Assembly (NCBI GenBank): GCA_014804905.1
Contig: JAAUYX010000009.1
Coordinates: 3,592 to 20,598, forward strand
From: Desulfovibrio sp.
GTDB taxonomy: Bacteria; Desulfobacterota; Desulfovibrionia; Desulfovibrionales; Desulfovibrionaceae
Length of the DNA: 17,007 bases
Direction: 5' to 3'
This document shows positions 7,182 to 14,001 of the stretch, piece after piece; positions within the stretch are counted from its first letter, which is position 1, and the number at the start of each line of letters is the position of its first letter. Below the pieces are notes generated by a model. That model saw only the letters and a program-made list of their open reading frames with translations, was not told where the DNA came from and ran no database searches. The translations under genes and the position numbers were made by a program.

Positions 7182-8879
7182 TCAGGCGAAGGCCAGCACC
7201 AAGAGGCTCGAAAACACCAGCACCAGGTTCGCCACCGCATAGGTGACGCTGTAGCCGATGGCAGGCAGGTTGCTGTCAAGGGCGTCCTGGATGGCCCCGA
7301 TGGAGGCCACGCCGCAACGCGCCCCGGCCACGCAGCCCAGGGTCTCCGGTGCGTTGAAGTGGAAAATCTTGCGGGCAATGAAGATATTGATGGTCAGGCC
7401 AGCGAGCGTGCAGACGATGCCGGTGACAAAGAGCCCGAGGCCGAATTCCTTCAGGGCATGGATGAAGGTAGCGCCGGAGGTGAGCCCGATGACGGCGATG
7501 AACATGTTGAGGCCGAGCTTGTCGAAAAGCCAGATAACCGGCGACGGAATACGCCCGAAGGAGGGCCTGCGATTGCGCAGCCAGCCCAGGAAGAGGCCCG
7601 AGAGGAGCGTGCCGCCGCTGGTGCTGATGGAGATGGGCACCCCGCCTATCTTCACGCTCAGCGCGCCCACAAAACAGCCCAGGGCCACGCCGAAACCGAG
7701 AAAGATCATGTCCGTGGCCTGGGTGTGGCGGTCCGAATAGCCGATCTCGGCCACGGCCTCGGCCACATCCGTGGGCAGCCCCACGAGAGTGAGCACGTCC
7801 CCGCGTTGCAGCCGGGTTTTTGAGCGGCCCGGCAGGGAAACGCCGTTGCGCGTCAGGCTGCGGACGACCACGCCCTTCATGAAGGGCTGCTGCCTGAGCT
7901 CGCCAAAGGTCATTTTCGCCACCTTGCCCTGGGCTATGGTGACGGGAAGGTTCTCCACGCCAAAGCTCAAAAGCTCGTGGTCCGCCACTTCGGGGCCGAT
8001 GGCCGCACCATCGTCCACGATGACTTCGCGGCGCCCGCTCAGGACCACCACATCCCCCTTGCGCACGCGGAGCGTGGGCTTGGGGTCGCGTATCTCGCCC
8101 TTGACGCGCAGGCGCTCCACAAAGAGGCGCTGGCCCTTGTCCGCAAATTCCTTCTCGATTTCCGCCACGGTGCGCGGGTGGGCAAAAAAGTCGCTCTCCG
8201 CGCGGTAGGCGCGGAAGGAGACCGCCCGCTCGGCCAGCATGTAGCCGGGCTCGGCCTGGAATTCGCCGTCCTCCATGGAGGCTTCGATTTCCTCGATTTC
8301 CTTGCGCACCTTCGTCATGCCGCCCAGCAGCATGGGCCCGATATTGGAGAGGAACCAGGCCGAGCCGATGGTGCCGAAAACATAGGTGACGGCGTAACTT
8401 GCGGGGATCATGGACAAAAGGAAGGCCTTTTGGTCCGCATCCATCATCAGGCCGCGGATGGTCTCGCTCGTGAGGCCGAGGGAGCCGGAGGCCGTCTGGC
8501 TGCCCGCAAAGAGGCCCGCCGCCACACCCATGTCATAGCCCATGAGGCGCGCGGCGATAATGACGATGGTGGCGCAAATCACGGCCTCCAGCAGCGCGAA
8601 GGCCACCTGCTTGAGGCCGTGGCCCTTGAAGGCCATGAAGAACTGCGGCCCCACGCTGTAGCCGATGGAAAAGAGAAAGAGCATGAAAAAGATGGAGCGC
8701 ACGATTTCCGGTATCTGTATCTCCATCTGGCCGATGATGACGCCCACGAGTAGAGTGGCCGCCACGGGCCCGAGGGTGAAGGACTTGTACTTCAGCTGCC
8801 CGAGCCAGAAACCGATGCTGAGGGTCAGAAAGATGGGGATAACGGGATTGGCCCTGAAGATGTGCGCCAACCACTCCAT
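7182..8879 (-). CDS. AspT-type aspartate:alanine exchanger (AAE transporter family)
   Basis: Inner-membrane carrier of 565 residues, the usual length of aspartate-alanine antiporters. The layout is symmetrical. Helices fill residues 1-190 and carry GLFAGSQTASGSLGL. A hydrophilic cytoplasmic part (about 195-380) resembles two RCK/TrkA-C-like units (TLRVRKGDVVVLSGR and TRLQRGDVLTLVGLP). A second helical block follows, with the matching motif CVAGARCGVASIGAIQDAL. In AspT, aspartate uptake coupled to alanine exit and intracellular decarboxylation yields a proton gradient; no decarboxylase gene lies here, so the substrate may be another dicarboxylate or amino acid. The start at 8879 is chosen because family similarity begins at MEWLAHIF and GTGGAG lies just upstream. 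The longer open frame to 9074 overlaps the terminator of the neighbouring operon. It is transcribed alone. Confidence 0.88.
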   Translation of the reverse strand: MEWLAHIFRANPVIPIFLTLSIGFWLGQLKYKSFTLGPVAATLLVGVIIGQMEIQIPEIVRSIFFMLFLFSIGYSVGPQFFMAFKGHGLKQVAFALLEAVICATIVIIAARLMGYDMGVAAGLFAGSQTASGSLGLTSETIRGLMMDADQKAFLLSMIPASYAVTYVFGTIGSAWFLSNIGPMLLGGMTKVRKEIEEIEASMEDGEFQAEPGYMLAERAVSFRAYRAESDFFAHPRTVAEIEKEFADKGQRLFVERLRVKGEIRDPKPTLRVRKGDVVVLSGRREVIVDDGAAIGPEVADHELLSFGVENLPVTIAQGKVAKMTFGELRQQPFMKGVVVRSLTRNGVSLPGRSKTRLQRGDVLTLVGLPTDVAEAVAEIGYSDRHTQATDMIFLGFGVALGCFVGALSVKIGGVPISISTSGGTLLSGLFLGWLRNRRPSFGRIPSPVIWLFDKLGLNMFIAVIGLTSGATFIHALKEFGLGLFVTGIVCTLAGLTINIFIARKIFHFNAPETLGCVAGARCGVASIGAIQDALDSNLPAIGYSVTYAVANLVLVFSSLLVLAFA

Positions 8880-9022
8880 GCTGCTACTCCACTGGGTATT
8901 GAGGTGAATGACCGCCGGATACGTCCGCACAGGCGCTCCGCCAGGGCGGCAACCCTGCGCGAGCCTGGGTGACGCCAAGCGGCGCACTTCTTTTAAACAA
9001 AATTTTCTGTGCCAGCAAACAC

Positions 9023-9072
9023 AAAAAACGCGGCGGAAACTGCTCCGTGAAGAGCGCAATCGTTCCCGCCGC
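9023..9072 (-). terminator. Rho-independent terminator of the redox operon
   Basis: On the minus strand, GCGGCGG plus GAA (from 9072 inward) pairs with TT-CCGCCGC (9030-9038) with one bulge, followed by TTTTTT (9028-9023). It lies 131 bases after the aldo/keto reductase stop and directly after the DUF362 relic, as expected if the relic was once the last gene of the operon. Confidence 0.75.
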
Positions 9073-9089
9073 AAAAGCGGGGCACTCGC

Positions 9090-9170
9090 CTAGTTGACGA
9101 CGAGCAGTTCATACCGCGGGTTGCCCATCTGCTTCTCCCGCATGGCGGAAAGCTGGCGCAAGCCGTGGCG
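9090..9170 (-). pseudogene. 3'-terminal relic of a second DUF362 gene
   Basis: The last 26 codons before a TAG at 9092-9090 read R-H-G-L-R-Q-L-S-A-M and onward to YELLVVN. They match the C-terminus of the DUF362 protein encoded at 11610-12581 at 15 of 26 residues and end at the same place. Twenty bases (9141-9160) are identical to 11661-11680. The codons between the reductase stop at 9204 and residue R show no DUF362 similarity. The relic happens to be in the same frame as the reductase, behind its TAG. I read it as what remains of a duplicated DUF362 gene after deletion. Confidence 0.7.
9141..9160. repeat. 20-base exact repeat shared with 11661-11680
   Basis: The string CATGGCGGAAAGCTGGCGCA occurs here and at 11661-11680, in the same orientation. 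It encodes LRQLSAM on the minus strand at both sites. It is a trace of homology between the DUF362 relic and the intact gene, and a possible recombination point. Confidence 0.8.
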
Positions 9171-9203
9171 GCAGGAAGCCGCCGGAGCAGCCTTCGCCGC
9201 GCC

Positions 9204-10352
9204 CTACTCCGCAAAAACCTGCTGCGCGCGGGCCATCTGCTCGCGAATCTTGACCTCAAAGGGGCAGCGCGTCTCGCACACGCCGCATTGGCTGCAGGCA
9301 TCGGCGCGGACGGGCAAGGCCCGGTAATGCTCGCGCACCGTTTCCGGCACGCTCGGCTGCGCTTCCGCAAGGTTGAGCAGCTTGATGACCATGGCGATGT
9401 CGATATGCTCCGTGCACGGGGCGCAGTGCCCGCAATACATGCAGTGCCCTTTCCAGCTGATGCGCGGAAAGCTCGCCAGGACCTCGGCATAGTCCGCATC
9501 CGGGCTGCCGGGGCCTCTATAGTCCAGGCATTCCTCAAGTTCCGTGAGGTTGTGCGCGCCCGCAAGCACTGTGGCCACGGCCGGCCTGTCCAGGGCATAG
9601 CTGATGGCCTGGTGGGGCGTGAGCGCCACCCCGGCAAGCGAGCGGTCCTTGTGCAGGAGGTCCCCACCGCCGAAGGCCTTCATCACGGTGATGCCCACGC
9701 CCCGCTCCATGCAGGTCTCATACAGGCGGGCGCGGTCGGCATCCATGTTGACGAGGGGGCTTGCGTACTTTTCCCGGTTCCAGAGCTGCTCCACATCCTC
9801 GTCCGGCGGCTGGAGGTCGTAGCAGGGATTGACGGAAAACATCAAAACCTCGATGTCCCCTGCCTCCACCGCCGCAAGCGCCACGATCGGATTGTGGCTG
9901 GAAAGTCCTATGGCGCGGATGGTCCCGGCCTTCTTGAGCTCGCGGGCATAGTCAAGGATGCCGCCGTCGACGACGCGCTTCCAGGTGGCCGGGGAATCCA
10001 CATAGTGGATCATGCCGATATCGACATAATCCGTGCCGAGGCGCGCCAAGAGGTCCGCAAAGGAAGCCTTCACCTTTGCAAGGTCCCGCGTGCACTTGTA
10101 TTGCCCGTCCTCCCACACGCTGCACAAGTGTGCCTGCAGGACGAACCTTTCCCGCCGGCCCTTCAGGGCCGCGCCAAGGTGGGAGCGCATGTCGGGGTTG
10201 GGGGAATAGAGGTCGATGCAGTTGGCCCCGTGCGCTTCCATCATGCCGAGGGCTTCAACGTAATAGGCCGAATCCTTGCCGAGCAGCCCCTCGCAGCCAA
10301 GGCCCACGACGCCCACCCTGATTCCCGTTTTGCCGAGTTCCCGAATTTCCAT
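9204..10352 (-). CDS. Aldo/keto reductase-like protein with C-terminal two-[4Fe-4S] ferredoxin domain
   Basis: Putative oxidoreductase of the cytoplasm (COG1453-type architecture), 382 residues. A TIM-barrel aldo/keto reductase domain fills about residues 1-290 (MEIRELGKTGIRVGVVGLG, LGTDYVDIGMIHYVDS, TIRAIGLSSHNP, GVGITVMKAFGGG). Two clusters follow: C304-C307-C310-C313 (CMYCGHCAPC) and C353-C356-C359-C363 (CSQCGVCETRCP). The usual catalytic tetrad is only partly present. Asp47 and His116 fit, but the DTAxxYG and TK motifs are replaced by CIDLYSPN and LQAHL, so the Tyr and Lys are not at the expected spacing. The Fe-S clusters suggest electrons come from ferredoxin or flavodoxin rather than NADPH alone. 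A run of seven G sits two bases before the ATG and forms its ribosome site. It is the last intact gene of the operon. Confidence 0.88.
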   Translation of the reverse strand: MEIRELGKTGIRVGVVGLGCEGLLGKDSAYYVEALGMMEAHGANCIDLYSPNPDMRSHLGAALKGRRERFVLQAHLCSVWEDGQYKCTRDLAKVKASFADLLARLGTDYVDIGMIHYVDSPATWKRVVDGGILDYARELKKAGTIRAIGLSSHNPIVALAAVEAGDIEVLMFSVNPCYDLQPPDEDVEQLWNREKYASPLVNMDADRARLYETCMERGVGITVMKAFGGGDLLHKDRSLAGVALTPHQAISYALDRPAVATVLAGAHNLTELEECLDYRGPGSPDADYAEVLASFPRISWKGHCMYCGHCAPCTEHIDIAMVIKLLNLAEAQPSVPETVREHYRALPVRADACSQCGVCETRCPFEVKIREQMARAQQVFAE

Positions 10353-10406
10353 ATCCCCCCCTGCGGGTAGCCCCGCGAGCCGGAAATGGCGCGCCGGAAG
10401 GCCCTC

Positions 10407-11576
10407 CTATTCCCAGCAGGCCCTGAAAATGGCCTCCACATCGGCCGCGGTGCATTTCTTGTAGCTTCCGGGGCCCGTCTGTACCGAGCGGGCTATCCTG
10501 TCCACTTCCGCCATATCCTTTACGCCCAGTTGCTGCAAGGTCGTCGGGAGGCCCACCGAGCGGATGAAATCGGCCAGGGCCTCCACGCCCGCGGCGGCCA
10601 GCGCCCTGTCGTCCCCCTGCGGAGCAAGGCCCCACACATTGACAGCGAAGCGCACAAAGCGGTCAACGGCGTGCGGCATGAGCCAGCGGTAATAGGCGGG
10701 CGTGATGACGGCCAGCCCCTCGCCGTGGATGCAATCGGTAAAGGCCCCAATCTGGTGCTCGAGGTTGTGGCAGTCAAAATCCGGCTGCTTGGCAAGGCCC
10801 ATGATGCCGCAGAGCGCGAGCGAGCTTATCCATTCGATGTTGGAGCGGGCGTCATAGTTTTTCAGGTCCTTCATGGAGGAGCGGAAATTGCGTATCTGCG
10901 CCCGCAAAAGGGCCTCGAGCAGGTCGTCGGAGACATTGTCCGTATCCGGCTTGCAGAAATAAAATTCCATGAGGTGCGACATGGTGTCAAAGGCTGTCGC
11001 GCGCACCTGGCGCTCCGGCACGGTGAGCGTGTAGTCCGGGTCCAGCAGGGAGAAATCGGGCGAAAGCTCGGGATAGATGCGCCCGGTCTTGATATTGGTT
11101 TCCGTATTGGTGATGACGCCGCCGCCGTCAAATTCGGAGCCCGTGCCGGAAATGGTCAGCACCACGCCCAGGGGAAGCTGCTGGAAGTCGATGCTGCCCT
11201 GGTTCAGCCAGAAGTCGTTCCACCAGTCGCCTTCGTAACGGCTGCCGATGGCGATGGCCTTGGCGCAGTCGATGGCCGAACCGCCGCCAACGGCGAGAAT
11301 GAAGTCAATGTTCTTTTCCTTGACGAGCCTGATGCCCTCATCGACCTTCGCCTTGGTGGGATTGGCCATGATGCCGGGAAAATCGAAAACGGTCTTTCCG
11401 GCCGCGCGCAGTTCAGCCGTCACCGCGTCATAGACGCCCGTCCGCTTGATGGAGCCGCCGCCATAGGCAAGCAGCACGTTCTTGCCATAGGGCGCCAGCA
11501 ATTTTGCCAGGTACTCCGCCACAACGCCTTTGCCGAAATAGATGCGGGTATGGTTCTGAAAAACAAAGTTGTCCAT
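10407..11576 (-). CDS. Iron-type alcohol/butanol dehydrogenase (YqhD/BDH-like)
   Basis: NAD(P)-dependent group III alcohol dehydrogenase, 389 residues, cytoplasmic, interconverting aldehydes and alcohols; in vivo usually an aldehyde reductase. The N-terminal Rossmann-like part shows GKNVLLAYGGGSIK and the cofactor motif VGGGSAIDCAKAIA (residues 96-109). The metal ligands are all present: Asp197 and His201 in AFDTMSHLMEFY, His270 in DCHNLEHQ, and His284 in CIHGEGLAV, with the usual 14-residue spacing between the last two. SGTGSEFDGGGVITN replaces the more common GSGSEMN form. The start at 11576 is supported by GGGAGA seven bases upstream. It lies 33 bases behind the DUF362 gene and 54 bases ahead of the aldo/keto reductase, so co-transcription is likely. 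The preferred substrate cannot be read from the sequence. Confidence 0.93.
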   Translation of the reverse strand: MDNFVFQNHTRIYFGKGVVAEYLAKLLAPYGKNVLLAYGGGSIKRTGVYDAVTAELRAAGKTVFDFPGIMANPTKAKVDEGIRLVKEKNIDFILAVGGGSAIDCAKAIAIGSRYEGDWWNDFWLNQGSIDFQQLPLGVVLTISGTGSEFDGGGVITNTETNIKTGRIYPELSPDFSLLDPDYTLTVPERQVRATAFDTMSHLMEFYFCKPDTDNVSDDLLEALLRAQIRNFRSSMKDLKNYDARSNIEWISSLALCGIMGLAKQPDFDCHNLEHQIGAFTDCIHGEGLAVITPAYYRWLMPHAVDRFVRFAVNVWGLAPQGDDRALAAAGVEALADFIRSVGLPTTLQQLGVKDMAEVDRIARSVQTGPGSYKKCTAADVEAIFRACWE

Positions 11577-11609
11577 GAGTTTTCTCCCGAGAATCTGATT
11601 TTTTGCATC

Positions 11610-12581
11610 TCAGCCTTCCACCACCAGCCGGTACTTGCGGCTGCCCATGCCGAGTTCTTCCATGGCGGAAAGCTGGCGCAGGCCCTTGCGCGACTCGATG
11701 CGCTCCACGAGGTCCTTCTTTTGCTCCTCCGGCAGGCCATACACCATGTCCACGCAGGCCTGGTCGATGGCGAGGATATTGGTGGAGGCCATGATGCCGA
11801 GGTCCGGCGCCGTGGGCGGCTCGGCCTTCACGCCCGCGCAATCGCAGCGCACCGACATCCGCCGCATGACATTGATGCAGGCATAATGATTGAGGAAATG
11901 GTCAAGAATTGCCTTACCACTGTCGGCCATGTTTTCCATGAACACTTCGCCCCTGGGCCATTCTGAAGTGGGCCTTTCGCTCTCGCCGGGCCCGGCCACG
12001 CCGTGCACCTGGGCCTTGCCCAACCTGCCCGAGGCGATGCCGATGGCGATATTCTTGAGGCTGCCGCCGAAGCCGCCCATGCCGTGGCCCTTGAAGTGCG
12101 TGAGGATGAGCAGGGATTCATAATTGAGGAGGTTCCTGCCCACAGCCACTTCCTTGAGGTGGAAGCCGTTGGCAACGGGCAGGTTCACGTCGCCGGCCTC
12201 GTCCAGGATGTCCACCTTCGCCTTCCAGCCGTTGATGGCAAGCGTTTCCCTGTGGCCTTCCGTGGTCTTGCGCGGGCTCTTGTAGAGCACATTGCATTCC
12301 ACGATGGCCGAGCCGGGAAGGTCGGCCATGACCGCCTCCACCCATTGCGGCGGGATGATGTTGGGGCCATGCGGTTCGCCCGTGTGGACCTTGATGGCCG
12401 TTCTGCCCTGAAGGTGGCTTTTCACCTTGTTCACGGCCTTGATAAGGTTCGCCTCCGTACAGTCTTTCCAGTACCAGACCGTGGGCTCGCTTTCGGCGGC
12501 AAAGGTGAGGCGCGGCAGCATGGGGAGCGAAGTCATGAGGCCGAGAAGCGCCCCGGTTTTTAAAAATTCACGACGGTGCAT
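11610..12581 (-). CDS. Tat-exported DUF362 protein
   Basis: A protein of 323 residues that begins MHRREFLKTGALLGLM, a twin-arginine signal (Arg3-Arg4) with cleavage probably near residue 29, so the mature protein should be folded with a cofactor inside and exported to the periplasm. DUF362 features are HTGEPHGPN, LLILTHFKGHGMGGFGGSLKNIAIG, the CDC motif after MRRMSVR, and PDLGIMASTNILAIDQACVDMV. DUF362 proteins are often fused to or paired with ferredoxins; no ferredoxin domain is attached here, and the biochemical function of the family is unsettled. GGAGG lies five bases before the start. It is the only exported member of an otherwise cytoplasmic redox operon. A relic of a second copy lies at 9090-9170. 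Confidence 0.9.
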   Translation of the reverse strand: MHRREFLKTGALLGLMTSLPMLPRLTFAAESEPTVWYWKDCTEANLIKAVNKVKSHLQGRTAIKVHTGEPHGPNIIPPQWVEAVMADLPGSAIVECNVLYKSPRKTTEGHRETLAINGWKAKVDILDEAGDVNLPVANGFHLKEVAVGRNLLNYESLLILTHFKGHGMGGFGGSLKNIAIGIASGRLGKAQVHGVAGPGESERPTSEWPRGEVFMENMADSGKAILDHFLNHYACINVMRRMSVRCDCAGVKAEPPTAPDLGIMASTNILAIDQACVDMVYGLPEEQKKDLVERIESRKGLRQLSAMEELGMGSRKYRLVVEG

Positions 12582-12631
12582 GTTCGCCTCCGTTGGTGGA
12601 AGGTTGGAGAGAGAAACTTCCGGGCAAGCTG

Positions 12632-13156
12632 TCAGCGGAGGATGCCGCGGGCCCAGGCGCGCAAGGCCTCATCCGAGTCCGCCACCTTGTGGCCCGTGAT
12701 GGGGAGCCCGGAAAGGATCTCCGCCTGCGGGCACAAGGCGCGCAAATCCTTTTCGCTGCGGCCCATGCCGCTGCCCTCATTGGTGCAAAAAGGCGCGATT
12801 TTTTTGCCCGACGTGTCGAGAGCCTCCAGAAAGGTCCAGACGGGCATGGGCATGGTCCCCCACCAGTTGGGATAGCCCAAAAAGAGATACGACACCTCCG
12901 CCATGTCCGGGAGGGCGTTTTTCAATGCCGGTCTTGCCCCGGCCTTGAGCTCTTTTTTCGCCACTTCGGTGAGCTCGTGATAGTCCTCGGGATAGTTTTG
13001 CGCCTGTTCGATGCGCACAAGGCGCGCTCCGGTGATGGCCGCCAGCTTCTTTGCGGCCACTTCCGTATTGCCCACGGGGAGGTCAACAATCTTTCCGTCT
13101 GCATAGTTCAGCCCGGGATGCGAAAAATACGCGATGAGAATTTCTTTCTCAGCCAT
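12632..13156 (-). CDS. Flavodoxin-like FMN protein
   Basis: Small electron carrier or flavin reductase of 174 residues, cytoplasmic. The FMN-phosphate region is the split form seen in one flavodoxin subfamily: AYFSHPGLNY, a short insert, then VDLPVGNTEVAAKKLA. Flavin-ring loops appear as LFLGYPNWWGTMPMPVW and APFCTNEGSGMG. The ATG at 13156 is chosen because AAAGGAG (13165-13171) lies eight bases upstream and the conserved N-terminus EILIAYFS starts there; the longer open frame to 13285 reads out of frame through the SDR relic. It is now the first full gene of the redox operon, 20 bases behind the relic's stop and 50 bases ahead of the DUF362 start. It is a plausible electron donor for the Fe-S reductase at the end of the operon. 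Confidence 0.9.
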   Translation of the reverse strand: MAEKEILIAYFSHPGLNYADGKIVDLPVGNTEVAAKKLAAITGARLVRIEQAQNYPEDYHELTEVAKKELKAGARPALKNALPDMAEVSYLFLGYPNWWGTMPMPVWTFLEALDTSGKKIAPFCTNEGSGMGRSEKDLRALCPQAEILSGLPITGHKVADSDEALRAWARGILR

Positions 13157-13176
13157 TATCCCCGCTCCTTTCACTG

Positions 13177-13251
13177 TTACCCATAAAAGATGGCCGCGGT
13201 CGCGCCGCCATCTACGAGGATATCCGCCCCAGTGATGAAGATAGCTGGCAT
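13177..13251 (-). pseudogene. C-terminal relic of a short-chain dehydrogenase, still with ribosome site
   Basis: A frame of 24 codons reads M-P-A-I-F-I-T-G-A-D-I-L-V-D-G-G-A-T-A-A and ends IFYG-TAA. ITGADILVDGG is the characteristic end of SDR (short-chain dehydrogenase/reductase) proteins, where ITGxxxxVDGG precedes the C-terminus. The body of the gene (catalytic YxxxK and GxxxGxG) is missing. GGGAGG (13256-13261) lies four bases before the ATG, so the start signals of the former gene seem joined directly to its end by an internal deletion. Its stop is 20 bases before the flavodoxin start. It may still be translated as a micro-peptide and couple translation into the flavodoxin. Confidence 0.7.
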
Positions 13252-13328
13252 TTTTCCTCCCGGATTTGACAAAATTCGGAAACATATGCTTCTTAACCCA
13301 CAGACTGTTTCGACGGCAACAACAGCCT

Positions 13329-13352
13329 GGCGCAAACTGTTACTTATGCGCC
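13329..13352. promoter_or_regulatory. Candidate TetR operator between divergent units
   Basis: GGCGCA (13329-13334) and TGCGCC (13347-13352) form an inverted repeat with a 12-base spacer, just upstream of the TetR-family start and within the gap shared with the redox operon. TetR-family genes commonly bind such dyads in the divergent promoter region. A perfect TTGACA at 13266-13271 points towards the TetR gene, but I see no good -10 at the right distance. Confidence 0.35.
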
Positions 13353-13365
13353 ATTCCGGCGGAAA

Positions 13366-13962
13366 GTGTTACCAAAAAGGCGGCAGGGCGTGGATGGGAA
13401 GCAGAGGGACCTCAGGGTCACCAAAACGCTGGCGCGCATCCGCGAAGCTTTTCTCAAGCTGGTTTCCGAAACCAGCTATGATGAACTGACGGTCTCGGCC
13501 CTCTGTGCTCAGGCGCAAATCGGGCGTAAGACCTTCTATGTCTACTATTCCTCCCTCGACAGTCTCTTTGAAGAGATTCTGGAAGAAATCACGCGGGACT
13601 ATCTCCACTCCATCAAGGACTACAGCGCCCCGGAAAATATTAGTGAAATCACCCGGAAATTCTATGAATTTTCCACACGTCAGGGAAAATATTACGACAA
13701 TCTCGTGTGCAGTGACAGCTACCAGCGGATAGGCGCGCGGCTCATCATGCGCCTTGTTCGCGGCACATGGTTCGCTTCCAGCTGGTTCACCGCGCTTTCA
13801 GCCGAACGCCAGGACATATTGCTCTGCTTTATCTATAATGCCGGGGCCGGGCTTTACCGCCAGTGGATACTTTCGGGAAAGGCCATACCTCTCGAGACCA
13901 TGATAGCGTATGCGGATTGCCTGATAGCAAAAGGAATCGAGGGCTTTAAAGAGCTGGGGTAA
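13366..13962 (+). CDS. TetR-family transcriptional regulator
   Basis: DNA-binding repressor-type protein of 198 residues. The N-terminal helix-turn-helix domain reads TLARIREAFLKLVSETSYDELTVSALCAQAQIGRKTFYVYYSSLDSLFEE in pieces, with RKTFYVYYSS the recognition helix and following turn. The C-terminal part (about 75-198) is the ligand/dimer domain, rather like the DhaS-type TetR_C_8 group. The GTG at 13366 follows GGCGGAAA; a second in-frame GTG at 13390, just before DGKQRDLRVTK, is an equally plausible start and fits the usual short N-terminus. It is divergent from the flavodoxin/DUF362/dehydrogenase operon and 39 bases ahead of the UvrA-like gene, so it could control either or both. The inducer is unknown. 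Confidence 0.88.
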   Translation: MLPKRRQGVDGKQRDLRVTKTLARIREAFLKLVSETSYDELTVSALCAQAQIGRKTFYVYYSSLDSLFEEILEEITRDYLHSIKDYSAPENISEITRKFYEFSTRQGKYYDNLVCSDSYQRIGARLIMRLVRGTWFASSWFTALSAERQDILLCFIYNAGAGLYRQWILSGKAIPLETMIAYADCLIAKGIEGFKELG

Positions 13963-14001
13963 GAGGTGGCGGCGTATCGGGGCAAAAACGAGGAACTCTC
14001 C

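Noticed and set aside
8880..9074. Extension of the AspT-like protein to a start at 9074
   Set aside because: The extension is Arg-rich, unlike the family N-terminus, and overlaps the upstream operon's terminator. MEWLAHIF at 8879 has its own ribosome site.
9090..9206. Readthrough of the reductase TAG (for example as pyrrolysine), giving a reductase with a DUF362 tail
   Set aside because: The in-frame continuation is striking, but the reductase already ends at the normal family length, other genes here also end in TAG (Fe-alcohol dehydrogenase, binding protein), and the tail is better explained as a deleted paralog.
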